DNA from: Paenibacillus monticola
Lineage (GTDB): Bacteria; Bacillota; Bacilli; Paenibacillales; Paenibacillaceae
Direction of reading: 5' to 3'
NCBI RefSeq assembly: GCF_009664975.1
Contig: NZ_WJXB01000020.1
Span: forward strand, 1-64,000
DNA: 64,000 nt
The notes below the pieces were generated by a model. It was not told the DNA's origin. It saw only the letters and a list, made by a program, of their open reading frames with translations, and searched no databases. Each line of letters starts with the position of its first letter. The stretch's first letter is position 1. Both the position numbers and the translations under genes were made by a program. Below, piece after piece: positions 42,532 through 52,314 of the stretch.

Positions 42532-42957
42532 TTAATCTTCGATTGTGATACCCATACTGCGAGCAGTACCTTCAACCATACGCATAGCAGCTTCGATAGA
42601 AGCAGCGTTTAGATCGGGCATTTTTTGTTCAGCAATTTCACGAACCGCTGCGCGGCCGAGCTTTGCTACTTTCTTCTTGTTTGGTTCTCCGGATCCTTTT
42701 TCTACTTTAGCAGCAATGCGAAGCAGAACAGCAGCCGGTGGAGTTTTAGTGATGAATGTAAAGGAACGGTCTTCAAATACTGTAATTTCAACCGGAATGA
42801 TCAGACCAGCCTGGTCGGCAGTACGAGCATTAAATTCCTTACAGAATGCCATAATGTTGACACCTGCTTGACCTAACGCCGGACCTACTGGAGGCGCTGG
42901 ATTCGCTTTCCCTGCAGAAATCTGCAATTTCACCATTTTAATAACTTTTTTAGCCAT
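42532..42957 (-). CDS. rplK: 50S ribosomal protein L11
   Basis: The 141-residue L11 in the GTPase-associated centre has a Pro-rich N-terminal domain ([20 protein letters not shown]), the thiostrepton-contact region, and the RNA-binding C-terminal domain ending [17 protein letters not shown] 42957 follows AAGGAGGTG; the reading three codons longer starts in the box. It lies between nusG and rplA. Confidence 0.98.
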   Translation of the reverse strand: MAKKVIKMVKLQISAGKANPAPPVGPALGQAGVNIMAFCKEFNARTADQAGLIIPVEITVFEDRSFTFITKTPPAAVLLRIAAKVEKGSGEPNKKKVAKLGRAAVREIAEQKMPDLNAASIEAAMRMVEGTARSMGITIED

Positions 42958-43031
42958 GAGTGACACCTCCTTGCATCAATAGTGGTCTTCGAACGCCATT
43001 AGCGCTCTCCCACAAGAAACCCTTGCATTTG

Positions 43032-43571
43032 TTATATCTTCTCCACTTGAGTGAAATCCAACTCCAGCGGGGTTTCCCGTCCAAACATGTTAACATGAAC
43101 CTTAATCTTACTCTTGTCCACCAAAATTTCTTCGACGGAGCCTACAAAATTCGCAAATGGACCTACCATAATACGTACTGATTCCTTGATTTCGAAATCA
43201 ATTTTCGTCTTAGGTTCAACCATACCCATATGCTTCAGAATTTGTTCTACTTCTTCAGGAAGCAGAGCAGTAGGCTTTGATCCCGAACCTGTTGAGCCAA
43301 CAAACCCAGTAACACCCGGTGTATTGCGAACAACATACCAGGAATCATCAGTCTGAACCATTTCCACCAAAACATAACCCGGGTAAACTTTACGCATGAC
43401 AATTTTTTTCTTGCCATCCTTGTTTACAATTTCTTCTTCCATAGGAACAAGAACGCGGAATATTTTGTCTTCCATGCCCATGGACTCAACACGCTTTTCC
43501 AAATTGGCTTTGACCTTATTCTCATACCCTGAATAGGTATGAACGACATACCATCTTTTTTCCATATCCAT
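43032..43571 (-). CDS. nusG: Transcription termination/antitermination factor NusG
   Basis: The 179-residue NusG binds the RNA polymerase clamp. It has the NGN domain (EKRWYVVHTYSGYENKVKAN) and a C-terminal KOW domain (VRIMVGPFANFVGSVEEILV, about residues 125-144). ATG 43571 follows AGGTGG by six bases; a second in-frame ATG at 43565 is possible. It follows secE by 21 bases. Confidence 0.97.
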   Translation of the reverse strand: MDMEKRWYVVHTYSGYENKVKANLEKRVESMGMEDKIFRVLVPMEEEIVNKDGKKKIVMRKVYPGYVLVEMVQTDDSWYVVRNTPGVTGFVGSTGSGSKPTALLPEEVEQILKHMGMVEPKTKIDFEIKESVRIMVGPFANFVGSVEEILVDKSKIKVHVNMFGRETPLELDFTQVEKI

Positions 43572-43592
43572 ACCAAGCCACCTGGGACCTCT

Positions 43593-43784
43593 CTAAATAA
43601 TCCTTTCGATCACAGCGGAAATACCGATGTCCAGAACCCAGAAGTAAAGAGCGATAACTATAATTGTACCGAGAACGATCAATGTATAGTTCCGCAATTC
43701 CTTCCGACTAGGCCAGCGAACTTTTTTGAGTTCACTCCAGCTCTCAGTGAAAAAGGAAAACAAGGACTTGAAACTACGTTTCAC
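43593..43784 (-). CDS. secE: Preprotein translocase subunit SecE
   Basis: The 63-residue short SecE has an amphipathic segment (FTESWSELKKVRWPSRKEL) and one C-terminal membrane helix (about 36-58), the Gram-positive form. It pairs with SecY at 15485-16783. It starts with GTG 43784 behind GGAGGTG. Operon rpmG-secE-nusG. Confidence 0.96.
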   Translation of the reverse strand: MKRSFKSLFSFFTESWSELKKVRWPSRKELRNYTLIVLGTIIVIALYFWVLDIGISAVIERII

Positions 43785-43804
43785 GCCGACTACACCTCCA
43801 AAGA

Positions 43805-43954
43805 CTATCTGGTTTCGCGATGAGGAGTTTGCTCGTTACAATACTTGCAAAATTTCTTCATCTCCATGCGGTCGGGGTGATTTCGTTTATTCTTGGTTGT
43901 AGCATAGTTTCTTTGTTTACAACTAGTACAAGCCAAAGTGATAATTACCCGCAT
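43805..43954 (-). CDS. rpmG: 50S ribosomal protein L33 (zinc form)
   Basis: The 49-residue L33 begins [17 protein letters not shown] and has two cysteine pairs (CTSC and CKYC), the zinc-binding C+ form. ATG 43954 is used; the longer in-frame reading is not supported. It is the first gene of the rpmG-secE-nusG unit. Confidence 0.96.
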   Translation of the reverse strand: MRVIITLACTSCKQRNYATTKNKRNHPDRMEMKKFCKYCNEQTPHRETR

Positions 43955-44049
43955 GATCTGCACCTCCCGAGGACGTCCTTCTAACGGTAAAATTAGAAGA
44001 CGCAATATTAAATACTAAAAAAAGCCGTGAATTTAGGCCTACCTAAAAC

Positions 44050-44079
44050 ACTTTAGCATAGTGTCAAGGTCTGTGTCAA
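44050..44079 (-). promoter_or_regulatory. rpmG-secE-nusG promoter (sigma-A)
   Basis: Minus-strand -35 TTGACA (44074-44079), 18-base spacer and -10 TAAAGT (44050-44055). A second TTGACA lies within the spacer. Confidence 0.6.
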
Positions 44080-44264
44080 CGAAAGAATTCGCTTCAGCAA
44101 TAGGTAATTCCGGATTTCAGTATATCCGTGTCCCGTGTCTTGGCTTGTATCTTGTTCTTCCTCACACTGCGCTGTCTTACTTATCATTATGGAACATTCC
44201 GACTGTGTATAAACCTAACGTCTTCGCAAACACTAAAAAGTAATTTACAGAGCCATAAACTCAC

Positions 44265-44290
44265 TAAAAAAAGACTCGTTGTCCGAGTCT
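44265..44290 (-). terminator. Terminator of sigH
   Basis: On the minus strand GACTCG, a GACAA loop and CGAGTC are followed by seven Ts. It lies 19 bases after the sigH stop. Confidence 0.85.
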
Positions 44291-44308
44291 CTCCTGTTCA
44301 TTATATCA

Positions 44309-44953
44309 TCAATTGTCACGCACTTCCAGATATCTTTCCAATTTACGTTTCACTCGCTGAAGAGCATTATCGATCGACTTCACATGCCGCTTCAAGTCTT
44401 CTGCAATTTCTTGATAGGATCGTCCGTCCAAATACAGCATCAGAACCTTGCGTTCCAAATCGCTTAGGATCTCAGCCATTTTGTCTTCAAGTCCAATGAA
44501 TTCCTCCTGATTAATAATCAGTTCTTCCGGGTCAAGCACCTGAGTTCCGCAAATGACATCCATAAGCGTCCGGTCGGAATCTTCATCATAAATGGGCTTA
44601 TCCAATGAAACGTAAGAATTAAGCGGAATATGCTTCTGGCGTGTAGCCGTCTTAATGGCAGTAATGATCTGGCGTGTAATGCACAGTTCGGCAAATGCCT
44701 TGAAAGAAGAAAGCTTGTCCCCTTTAAAGTCACGAATAGCCTTATATAGGCCAATCATGCCTTCCTGCACAATATCTTCCCGATCCGCCCCAATCAAAAA
44801 ATAAGAACGAGCCTTAGCACGTACAAAATTACGGTATTTGTTAATCAAGTACTCCAATGCGCCACTGTCGCCACCACGGAAAACCTCGACAATATCTTCA
44901 TCGCTTAGGAAATCATACTCTGACAGCATTAATTGCTTGAGGTCGACACTCAC
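44309..44953 (-). CDS. sigH: RNA polymerase sigma-H factor
   Basis: SigH directs early stationary-phase and sporulation genes. The 214-residue protein has region 2 (ADREDIVQEGMIGLYKAIRD, about residues 56-75) and region 4 (LDGRSYQEIAEDLKRHVKSI), and no region 3 or 1.1. I start it at GTG 44953, seven bases after a GGGGGG box; the longer reading to 44986 begins upstream of that box. It lies between rae1 and the ribosomal genes, as in B. subtilis. Confidence 0.95.
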   Translation of the reverse strand: MSVDLKQLMLSEYDFLSDEDIVEVFRGGDSGALEYLINKYRNFVRAKARSYFLIGADREDIVQEGMIGLYKAIRDFKGDKLSSFKAFAELCITRQIITAIKTATRQKHIPLNSYVSLDKPIYDEDSDRTLMDVICGTQVLDPEELIINQEEFIGLEDKMAEILSDLERKVLMLYLDGRSYQEIAEDLKRHVKSIDNALQRVKRKLERYLEVRDN

Positions 44954-45114
44954 CAAGAATCCCCCCGGCTGCAACGCTAGACACATCGTTACTTGCGAAA
45001 TATAGGATTAGTATATATTATGTTACCTTACACCGTCAACCGAAGTTTGTCCAAAAAAAATCATCAATAGCATAATATGGTATTTACCACTAATCTTTAG
45101 ACGTTTCTGTTAAA

Positions 45115-45633
45115 TCATTGCCGACGCCAGTCTTCCAACTTGTTACGCACATCACGTGGCAGTTTATCCTCTAACGAGTGGCGTGAGGATATACTGTTCG
45201 GTTCAATAGCCTTTTTAACTTGTTTCTGATTCTCTTCAACTTCCAACCGCAATTCTCTAGCCGAAATTCTCAGCGCCCCTTGTGCAAAAATAACATGCTG
45301 CTCTATAGAGTCACTAGTAGCCACATATATTTGACGACGACGCTGGCTTAATTCTCGTACCAGTCTTTCAATACACTCATCGGCTGTTTCTTTTTCCTTC
45401 GTGAAAAAAACCTGCACCTTACCTTGATCAAACGACCGCCCCAGTCCTGGAACACGATATGCATCAAAAACGGTAATTACACGCCGTCCTGAATAAGCCT
45501 GATAATCAGCCAGCAAATCTAACAGCCGGTCTCGGGCTCCCTGCATTCCGGTCAATGACAACGCCGCGAGTTCCGGCCAGCCACCGATCATGTTATATCC
45601 GTCTACTAGCAGCAGATCGCGCCCATCGGTCAT
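45115..45633 (-). CDS. rae1: NYN-domain ribonuclease Rae1 (YacP)
   Basis: The 172-residue protein has the PIN-like NYN fold: LLLVDGYNMIGGWPEL at the start, ITVFDAYRVPG and IYVATSDSIEQ further on, with the acidic residues expected for metal-dependent RNA cleavage. B. subtilis Rae1 enters the ribosomal A site and cuts certain mRNAs. It follows rlmB by two bases. The tail (about 130-172) is basic and helical. Confidence 0.9.
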   Translation of the reverse strand: MTDGRDLLLVDGYNMIGGWPELAALSLTGMQGARDRLLDLLADYQAYSGRRVITVFDAYRVPGLGRSFDQGKVQVFFTKEKETADECIERLVRELSQRRRQIYVATSDSIEQHVIFAQGALRISARELRLEVEENQKQVKKAIEPNSISSRHSLEDKLPRDVRNKLEDWRRQ

Positions 45634-45635
45634 AT

Positions 45636-46400
45636 CTATCCCTGCTGACGCCGGCGGCGCAGCACTTCATACATTATAACGCCGGCAGCTACAGAGGCAT
45701 TAAGCGAATTAATCTTCCCATGCATGGGAAGTTTGAGCAACACATCGCATTTTTCCCGAATCAGCCGACCCATTCCTTTATTCTCATTACCAATTACAAC
45801 AGCTACCGGTCCTGTGAAAATATCCGATTGATACAAATCTTGATCCGTATCAACGTCTGTTCCAACTACCCAAATGCCTAGCTCTTTCAGACGGTCAATC
45901 GTCTGGCCCAGATTCGTAACCCTTGCTACTGGAACATATTCTACAGCACCGGCTGAAGTTTTGGATACGACAGCAGTAATCTGTGCAGAGCGGCGCTTAG
46001 GTATAATTACCCCGTGTACTCCTGTACAATCGGCAGTCCGTAGGATGGAACCCAGATTGTGCGGATCCTCGATCTCATCTAGCAAAAGTAGAAAGGGTGT
46101 TTCTCCTTTGGCTTCCGCTGCAGCCAGTAGATCGTCTACCTCGGCATAGGCATAGGGTGCTGCCTGAGCGACAACCCCTTGGTGCTGAATTCCCGGTGCT
46201 AGCTGATCAAGCTTACGCTTGTCTACATGCTGGATGACAATACCTGCTTTACGAGCTTCAGCCACGATCGGTGCTGTTAGGTGTTTTTGCGCTGTTTCAG
46301 CAATCCATATTTTATTAATAGTCCGGCCGGCACGAAGCGCTTCCAGCACGGAGTGCTTTCCAGCCAATATTTCCTCTTCTGTCTGCAATTCTTCTTCCAT
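45636..46400 (-). CDS. rlmB: 23S rRNA (guanosine-2'-O)-methyltransferase RlmB
   Basis: This SpoU-family enzyme modifies G2251 (E. coli numbering) in the P loop of 23S rRNA. The 254-residue protein has an N-terminal substrate-binding domain and the three SpoU motifs: HNLGSILRTADCTG, VVIGNENKGMGRL and LPMHGKINSLNASVAAGVIM. The trefoil-knot fold is implied. ATG 46400 is seven bases after GGAGG; the ATG at 46406 is too close. It follows mrnC by 32 bases. Confidence 0.93.
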   Translation of the reverse strand: MEEELQTEEEILAGKHSVLEALRAGRTINKIWIAETAQKHLTAPIVAEARKAGIVIQHVDKRKLDQLAPGIQHQGVVAQAAPYAYAEVDDLLAAAEAKGETPFLLLLDEIEDPHNLGSILRTADCTGVHGVIIPKRRSAQITAVVSKTSAGAVEYVPVARVTNLGQTIDRLKELGIWVVGTDVDTDQDLYQSDIFTGPVAVVIGNENKGMGRLIREKCDVLLKLPMHGKINSLNASVAAGVIMYEVLRRRRQQG

Positions 46401-46432
46401 GTTCATGCCTCCTGTTCTATATTCTTAAAGCC

Positions 46433-46870
46433 TTATGAAGGCCGATTCATCATAAACTCAATACTGTTGTGCACAAGTTCCTGCATTCTGGCTTGTTGTC
46501 CTGTGTAATAAAGATACCCGATCAGACATTCAAATGCGGTAGCATGACGATATTCCAGCACATCTGCATTTTTAGGTACCGAACCCGATTTTGCATTGCG
46601 CCCCTGACGGGCAATATCTTTTTCTTCTTCAGTGAGTACTGGCTCCAGAAAGCTAAGAATCTTACTCTGCGCTTTTGCGGATACGAGCCCCGTTGCCGAA
46701 CGATGCAAATGATTCGGGCGCAGATTCGGCAACGACACCATGTACTGGCGGACAGCTACTTCATAAACAGCATCCCCCACATAGGCAAGCACTATCGGCG
46801 AAAGAAGCTTTATCGGCTTGGAGGGTTCATACGGAAACCACGGACTGTCTATTTTGGAATCTCCACTCAT
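46433..46870 (-). CDS. mrnC: Mini-ribonuclease III
   Basis: MrnC matures the ends of 23S rRNA precursors in Bacillus. The 145-residue protein is an RNase III catalytic domain without the dsRNA-binding domain: LSPIVLAYVGDAVYEVAVRQ (signature with catalytic Asp) and VLEYRHATAFECLIGYLYYT (second acidic site). ATG 46870 overlaps the cysS stop as ATGA, so translation is coupled; the longer reading to 46882 lies within cysS. Confidence 0.92.
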   Translation of the reverse strand: MSGDSKIDSPWFPYEPSKPIKLLSPIVLAYVGDAVYEVAVRQYMVSLPNLRPNHLHRSATGLVSAKAQSKILSFLEPVLTEEEKDIARQGRNAKSGSVPKNADVLEYRHATAFECLIGYLYYTGQQARMQELVHNSIEFMMNRPS

Positions 46871-48273
46871 TTCCGCCGCCACCGCATTCCTTGCGGAGTG
46901 TCCTCGAGCAATATGCCCATAGCGCTCAATTCATCGCGAATCTCATCGGAGCGGCTCCAGTTCTTATTCGTCCGTGCCTCAACTCTCTCCGCAATCAGCC
47001 GTTCGACTTCTTCACTTGCAACTTCCTTTTCTTGTTCATCAGTCAAACGAAGCAACGCATTCATTTCGTCATAAGCTACGAGCAGAGCTGCAAGATCTGC
47101 TGGAGCCGCTGCATTATCCGTAAGTGTCAAGTTTGTCAGACTCACCCAATCGAACACGGCTGTAATCGCATCAGGAGTGTTAAAGTCGTCTTGCATTTTG
47201 GCATGGAAATTAGCCACTATTGCCGATAACTTTCCCTCTATCTGCGGACTGACATCTCCTTGAGGTCCCGCTTCCGTAAGTTCAAGGCGGTGCTTTACAT
47301 TACTCTCAGCCATTGAGATGCGCTCTACACTTTTCTCCGCCGAGATCAGCGAATCCTGACTAAAGTTCAGCGGGTTGCGATAATGCGTTGAGAGCATAAA
47401 ATACCGGATCGTGCCGGCTTTAAAGCGCTGGCGGATGTCCTTAACCAGCAGGCCATTACCAAGCGATTTCGACATCTTTTCGTCCCCGATGTTGATAAAT
47501 CCATTATGCATCCAATAGTTCGACATTGGCTTGCCAGTCAGTACCTCTGTCTGTGCACATTCGCATTCATGATGCGGGAACTGCAGATCCTGTCCACCAC
47601 CATGAATATCGATTGTTTCTCCCAAAAACTCACGAACCATAGCTGAGCATTCGATATGCCATCCTGGACGCCCTTCTCCCCAAGGACTGTGCCAATGAAT
47701 TTCGCCCGGTTTGGCCGCTTTCCATAGTACAAAATCCTCCGGCTTTTCTTTTCGCGAATCAACGTCAATACGAATGCCGAACTGCAGCTCCTCCAAATTC
47801 TGACCAGAGAGCTTGCCATACTCCGGAAATTTGGAAGTATGGAAATACACATCCCCACCACTCTCGTAAGCAAAACCCTTATCCACAAGCTCCTTAATGA
47901 ACTCGATGATGAGATCCATGCTTTCTGTCACCCGTGGATTCATCGTTGCCGGCTTTACCCCAAGACCTTCAATATCTTCGCGGTAGGCATTAATGAATAT
48001 TTCAGACACCTTTGCCACTGTAGTCTTCATTTCTTCTGCTTTACGAATTAATTTGTCATCCACATCTGTGAAATTAGTAATATAACGCACTTCATTGCCA
48101 AGCTGCTCCAAATAGGTACGGATCATGTCAAAGACAATGACAGGTCTGGCATTCCCGATATGCATATATCCGTATACCGTCGGACCGCATACATACATTT
48201 TCACCTTGCCCGACTCCAGAGGTACGAACTGTTCCTTACTGCGTGTCATAGTATTATATATTTGCAAAGCCAT
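46867..48273 (-). CDS. cysS: Cysteine--tRNA ligase
   Basis: CysRS charges tRNA-Cys. The 468-residue class I enzyme has VCGPTVYGYMHIGNARP (zinc Cys and HIGH motif), the zinc-site SAMVREFLGETIDIHGGGQD, and the KMSKS loop DEKMSKSLGN near residue 266. It is the second gene after the cysteine T-box, downstream of cysE, and overlaps mrnC by four bases. Confidence 0.98.
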   Translation of the reverse strand: MALQIYNTMTRSKEQFVPLESGKVKMYVCGPTVYGYMHIGNARPVIVFDMIRTYLEQLGNEVRYITNFTDVDDKLIRKAEEMKTTVAKVSEIFINAYREDIEGLGVKPATMNPRVTESMDLIIEFIKELVDKGFAYESGGDVYFHTSKFPEYGKLSGQNLEELQFGIRIDVDSRKEKPEDFVLWKAAKPGEIHWHSPWGEGRPGWHIECSAMVREFLGETIDIHGGGQDLQFPHHECECAQTEVLTGKPMSNYWMHNGFINIGDEKMSKSLGNGLLVKDIRQRFKAGTIRYFMLSTHYRNPLNFSQDSLISAEKSVERISMAESNVKHRLELTEAGPQGDVSPQIEGKLSAIVANFHAKMQDDFNTPDAITAVFDWVSLTNLTLTDNAAAPADLAALLVAYDEMNALLRLTDEQEKEVASEEVERLIAERVEARTNKNWSRSDEIRDELSAMGILLEDTPQGMRWRRK

Positions 48274-48324
48274 GTTGTTCCCAATCCTTTCTCTTAGCCC
48301 GGATTCCCTGAAATCCCGGAATGC

Positions 48325-49017
48325 TTATATCTCGTAGTCACCAATATACTGCTGACTTTCTATCCGTCGCTGCTCCATCTTTTGTTTGTCTTCCGTACCC
48401 AGCTTCTCTCTAATCTCTTCGATCTCTTTCTGCAAAAAGCGGAGTGAATCGACAAGCGGATCAGGCATCTGTGAATGATTCAAACGGTCAGATACCCGCT
48501 CCCCATTACGTTTCACGACACGGCCGGGGTTACCCACAACAGTGCTATTATTCGGCACTTCGCGCAGGACAACCGCATTTGAGCCTATATTGGAATTGTC
48601 GCCAATACGAAACGATCCCAATACCTTAGCACCTGAGCCAATAACAACATTATTGCCAACTGTGGGATGGCGTTTCCCTTTTTCCTTACCCGTTCCCCCG
48701 AGTGTAACTCCTTGATAGATGATAACATCATCACCGATTTCACAGGTCTCACCTATAACGATCCCCATACCATGATCAATAAACAGTCTATTGCCGATGA
48801 CCGCACCGGGATGTATTTCAATACCAGTCATGAATCTACTGAGCTGCGAAACAATACGAGCCAGTGTATACCAGCGATGTTTAAAAAAAGAGTGGGCGAT
48901 CCGATGTCCCCAAATGGCATGTAGCCCGGCATAGGTGAAGACAACCTCGAACCAGCTGCGGGCTGCGGGATCGTTATCGAATACTACCCGAATGTCTGAT
49001 TTGATATGCTTGAACAT
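48325..49017 (-). CDS. cysE: Serine O-acetyltransferase
   Basis: CysE makes O-acetylserine, the carbon skeleton for cysteine. The 230-residue protein has a helical N-terminus and left-handed beta-helix hexapeptide repeats (IEIHPGAVIGNRLFIDHGMG, IGSGAKVLGSFRIGDNSNIG). A charged C-terminal tail rich in Glu, Lys and Gln extends beyond the usual end. It is the first gene behind the T-box, so synthesis should rise when tRNA-Cys is uncharged. Confidence 0.95.
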   Translation of the reverse strand: MFKHIKSDIRVVFDNDPAARSWFEVVFTYAGLHAIWGHRIAHSFFKHRWYTLARIVSQLSRFMTGIEIHPGAVIGNRLFIDHGMGIVIGETCEIGDDVIIYQGVTLGGTGKEKGKRHPTVGNNVVIGSGAKVLGSFRIGDNSNIGSNAVVLREVPNNSTVVGNPGRVVKRNGERVSDRLNHSQMPDPLVDSLRFLQKEIEEIREKLGTEDKQKMEQRRIESQQYIGDYEI

Positions 49018-49145
49018 TGCGGTTCCCCTCTTCTTGACTTCTTTGCCTCCTGTTTACAGGTAATGCAAGGAAGGTATTGTCTCCAGCCCATCATCCTATT
49101 CTACAGAATAGGATCTCGTGAAAGTTATATTTTGCTAAATTTCAA

Positions 49146-49460
49146 CAAAAAACGCCCCTGCAGCATAAAGCTGCAGAGACGTTTAACCGCGGTTCCACTC
49201 TGCTTGGACAAGTCATCTTATCTTTGCAATTATTACTAACTACAAATTATGCTTGTCCCACTTGGCATCTTTAACGGCGACGTTCCCGGCGCGGCCTAAC
49301 GAACCTTAGAAGGAGCGCTCAACCGTGCAGCTCACAGGCGCATGTTCCGCGGCAGACAAATGAATAACTCCCAGCCTGAAAGGGTAGACCCTTCCGTGGT
49401 TATTCTCTCTGGCAATTGTCTTATACACGTACTTTTCCTGATCACAGCTGTTATTAGTAT
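49146..49460 (-). ncRNA. T-box riboswitch, cysteine-specific
   Basis: The minus strand holds the T-box TGGAACCGCGG (49188-49198), then a terminator stem CTGCAGC-loop-GCTGCAG with T-run (49148-49182). Upstream is Stem I with AGAGAG-type sequence and the specifier-loop pattern GTGAGCTGCACGG. The triplet UGC (49327-49329) is the cysteine codon, followed by A. Uncharged tRNA-Cys would open the antiterminator and allow cysE-cysS expression, as in B. subtilis. Confidence 0.93.
49148..49182 (-). terminator. Regulated terminator of the cysE T-box
   Basis: AACGTCTCTGCAGC and GCTGCAGGGGCGTT form a hairpin with a TTTAT loop followed by TTTTTTG on the minus strand. The T-box sequence just upstream can pair into an alternative antiterminator. 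Confidence 0.88.
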
Positions 49461-49466
49461 TCTTCT

Positions 49467-49495
49467 ATCTTAGCGAAAAGATTAGAGACTGACAA
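49467..49495 (-). promoter_or_regulatory. Promoter of the cysE T-box transcript
   Basis: Minus-strand -35 TTGTCA (49490-49495), 17-base spacer and -10 TAAGAT (49467-49472), 28 bases after the gltX stop. Confidence 0.65.
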
Positions 49496-49522
49496 GAGGG
49501 TTCAACACCAGAAAATAAAGAG

Positions 49523-50986
49523 TTAGGCCCCTTTAATCTGCGATTTCAAGCGTTCAATGACACGACTGCGGCCAAGCAGAGCAATCGTCGCATTAAGATC
49601 ACGTCCATGAGTTTGTCCAGTCAAAGCAACACGAATCGGCATGAACAATGCCTTGCCTTTATGTCCAGTTTCTTTCTGTACTTCCTTGATTAGGACTGCC
49701 ATATTACTTGCAGTGAACTCCTCGCAGGCTTCAACCTTAGCAAGAAATGCAGATAAGACCTCCGATACGGAGCTCTCGGCCAGAATCAATGAGCCTTCCG
49801 TCTCCAGCTCAAGGTGACTGCGGAAGAACAATTCAGATAATTCCACGATGTCAAAGACTGCCGTCATTTGCTCTTGATACAAGGTAACAAGGCTTTCCGT
49901 CCACGCCTGCTGTTCTTCACTCAGTTCTGCTGGCAATCTTCCCGCTTGCTGCAGATGCGGTATGGCCAAGGCAGTAATCCGCTTAGGATCAGCAAGTTTA
50001 ATATAGTGATTATTCAGATGTGCCAGTTTATTCTTATCAAATACAGCAGGACTCTTGGATAAACGGTCGGCTGTGAAAATAGAGATAAGTTCTTCCTTGC
50101 TGAATATTTCCTCTTCTCCCTCAGGCGACCAGCCGAGTAGAGAAATGAAATTGAGCATAGCCTCCGGTAAATACCCCAAATCGTCATATTGCTCAATAAA
50201 CTGAATAACGGATTCATCGCGCTTGCTAAGCTTTTTGTGGTTATCCCCAACAATCAGCGTCATATGGCCAAATAAAGGTGGTGTCCAGTCAAGAGCCTCA
50301 TAAATCATCAACTGACGTGGTGTATTGGAAATATGATCTTCCCCACGCAATACATGTGTAATATCCATTAGATGATCATCAACAGCTACCGCAAAGTTAT
50401 AAGTCGGAATCCCATCCTTCTTTACAATAACAAAATCACCCATATCCTTGGTAGTAAAAGAAATGTCGCCCTTTACGATATCATCGAACGTAAACGTGCG
50501 GTCCTCCGGTACTAGAAAGCGAATACTCGCCACTCGACCTTCTTCTTCAAAGGCCAACCGTTGCTCCTCGGTCAAATTACGATGTTTGCCTGAATAATGA
50601 GGGGTCTCTCCGCGGGCAGTCTGTTCTTCACGTTCTGCCTCCAGTTCTTCTTCCGTACAATAACAGCGATAAGCCAGACCACGGTCCAGCAAATCCTGCC
50701 AATATATACGATATAGATCCAACCGCTCTGTCTGGCGGTACGGTCCATATTCTCCACCAACATCAACGCTCTCATCCCAATCCATACCCAACCATTTCAA
50801 ATATTTAAGCTGACTTTCTTCGCCTCCGGCGACATTACGTTTTACGTCTGTATCTTCTATCCGGATAATGAATTTACCACCCAAGTTGCGGGCAAAAAGA
50901 TAGTTAAATAGCGCCGTTCTGGCATTTCCGATATGTAAGTGTCCCGTAGGGCTCGGTGCGTAACGCACCCGGACTTCATCCGCCAT
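49523..50986 (-). CDS. gltX: Glutamate--tRNA ligase
   Basis: GluRS charges tRNA-Glu and, in organisms lacking GlnRS, tRNA-Gln. The 487-residue class I enzyme has the HIGH motif in [15 protein letters not shown] and the KMSKS-equivalent [10 protein letters not shown] near residue 253. The cysteine pair near residue 108 (YCYCTEE) is a partial zinc site. It follows ispF by 51 bases and precedes the cysE T-box, the same order as B. subtilis. Confidence 0.97.
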   Translation of the reverse strand: MADEVRVRYAPSPTGHLHIGNARTALFNYLFARNLGGKFIIRIEDTDVKRNVAGGEESQLKYLKWLGMDWDESVDVGGEYGPYRQTERLDLYRIYWQDLLDRGLAYRCYCTEEELEAEREEQTARGETPHYSGKHRNLTEEQRLAFEEEGRVASIRFLVPEDRTFTFDDIVKGDISFTTKDMGDFVIVKKDGIPTYNFAVAVDDHLMDITHVLRGEDHISNTPRQLMIYEALDWTPPLFGHMTLIVGDNHKKLSKRDESVIQFIEQYDDLGYLPEAMLNFISLLGWSPEGEEEIFSKEELISIFTADRLSKSPAVFDKNKLAHLNNHYIKLADPKRITALAIPHLQQAGRLPAELSEEQQAWTESLVTLYQEQMTAVFDIVELSELFFRSHLELETEGSLILAESSVSEVLSAFLAKVEACEEFTASNMAVLIKEVQKETGHKGKALFMPIRVALTGQTHGRDLNATIALLGRSRVIERLKSQIKGA

Positions 50987-51037
50987 TTCATTCCCTCCGC
51001 TTCATATGATTATAATTAGTTTCTACTTAAAGCCATC

Positions 51038-51526
51038 TCAAGATGATATCACATCTTGGAGTAGACAGACAATAGATTGTGCCGCAATTCCTTCGCCGCG
51101 TCCCGCAAAACCAAGCTGCTCTGTTGTGGTTGCCTTCACATTAACCTTCGATGTCTCCGCTCCCAAAGCACGGGCGATAATCTCCGTCATTTGTGGAATA
51201 TACGGCGCCATTTTGGGTTTCTGGGCAATTATGGTAGAGTCAATATTTCCAAGCTTATAACCCCGCTCACGGGCAAGCGCCCAGACCTGCTCCAATAGCT
51301 TCAGACTGTCTGCGTCCTTGAAGGTCGGATCGGTGTCCGGAAAATGCCTGCCGATATCACCTAATCCTAGGGCACCCAGAATAGCATCACTTATAGCATG
51401 CAGAAGCACATCTGCATCGGAGTGCCCCAGTAATCCCTTCTCATACGGAATAGTGACACCACCAATAATACATGGCCTTCCCTCTACGAGCTGATGTACG
51501 TCGAATCCCTGTCCTACAGCAATCAT
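51038..51526 (-). CDS. ispF: 2-C-methyl-D-erythritol 2,4-cyclodiphosphate synthase
   Basis: IspF forms the cyclodiphosphate in the MEP isoprenoid pathway. The 162-residue protein has [20 protein letters not shown] with the zinc Asp and His and the [20 protein letters not shown] motif. It overlaps ispD by four bases (ATGA), so the two are translated together. A normal trimeric enzyme. Confidence 0.97.
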   Translation of the reverse strand: MIAVGQGFDVHQLVEGRPCIIGGVTIPYEKGLLGHSDADVLLHAISDAILGALGLGDIGRHFPDTDPTFKDADSLKLLEQVWALARERGYKLGNIDSTIIAQKPKMAPYIPQMTEIIARALGAETSKVNVKATTTEQLGFAGRGEGIAAQSIVCLLQDVISS

Positions 51527-52221
51527 GATTGTCTCTCTCCCCTATTTCTTACTGTGAATTCTGCAAAATCCAGATCGTCTGGTGTCGTAATCTTAATATT
51601 CCTGTAGCTTCCCTCTACCACAGAAACCGGAATACCCGCTCGCTCAGCTAAACTGGAGTCGTCAGTTCCGAGAATACCGTCCCTCTCCGCCGCTTCATAG
51701 GCCTCAAGCAGATCAGAAAGACGAAAAGTCTGCGGGGTTTGAATCGCCCACAGACTTCGCCGATCCGGCGTAGACAGTACCTTGCCTCCACCGTCTACCT
51801 GCTTAATCGTATCCTTAACGGGTACAGCAAGCACTGCTGCTCCGATCTCCCTGGCCCGTTCATAACAAGCCGCGATTTCGAAAGACTGTACGAACGGACG
51901 AACACCGTCATGTACCATTACCCACTGTGTGTGCAGCTTGATCAGTCCACTATACACCGAATGCTGGCGCTCAGTACCCCCAGGAACAATAGCCTTAACT
52001 TTATCGAGCTTGTAGACCTGTATCCATTCCCGGCAGCGCTCTAAATCCTCTTCGCCGGTTACCAGCACGATTTCAGAGATAAGTTCGTGCTGCTGAAATA
52101 CCTCTAGCGTATGAACGATAATCGGTTTGCCCTGCAGCAGCAAATATTGTTTGCTCTCTGTGGTTCCCATTCTTGTCCCTCTGCCTGCCGCCACTATGAC
52201 GACGCCCACACTGTTTGACAT
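51523..52221 (-). CDS. ispD: 2-C-methyl-D-erythritol 4-phosphate cytidylyltransferase
   Basis: IspD activates MEP with CTP, the third step of the MEP pathway. The 232-residue protein has the nucleotide-binding start [20 protein letters not shown] and [12 protein letters not shown], with [16 protein letters not shown] near the catalytic site. It follows yacL by 93 bases and overlaps ispF. Confidence 0.96.
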   Translation of the reverse strand: MSNSVGVVIVAAGRGTRMGTTESKQYLLLQGKPIIVHTLEVFQQHELISEIVLVTGEEDLERCREWIQVYKLDKVKAIVPGGTERQHSVYSGLIKLHTQWVMVHDGVRPFVQSFEIAACYERAREIGAAVLAVPVKDTIKQVDGGGKVLSTPDRRSLWAIQTPQTFRLSDLLEAYEAAERDGILGTDDSSLAERAGIPVSVVEGSYRNIKITTPDDLDFAEFTVRNRGERQS

Positions 52222-52314
52222 TCTTCAGACTCCTGTCCTTCACGTATAAACCCATCATAACGTGTTTGGCGGGCATTTCCAACCCGTAGGACAGCTTCAA
52301 GATATTTAAAATCC

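Larger units (their letters stand above)
43955..44308 (-). other. Gap between sigH and rpmG (354 bases, no gene)
   Basis: Apart from the sigH terminator (44265-44290) and the rpmG promoter (44050-44079), the central part (about 44090-44260) shows no open frame with a ribosome binding site, no tRNA-like fold and no recognisable RNA element. Confidence 0.5.

Noticed and set aside
44090-44260. Possible tRNA or small RNA in the sigH-rpmG gap
   Set aside because: No cloverleaf, T-arm consensus or strong stem-loop was found.
46469-47229. Long overlapping plus-strand frames opposite mrnC and cysS
   Set aside because: Both minus-strand genes are certain from their motifs, and the plus frames show no recognisable domain.
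50987-51037. T-box upstream of gltX
   Set aside because: The gap is only 51 bases and lacks the T-box sequence.
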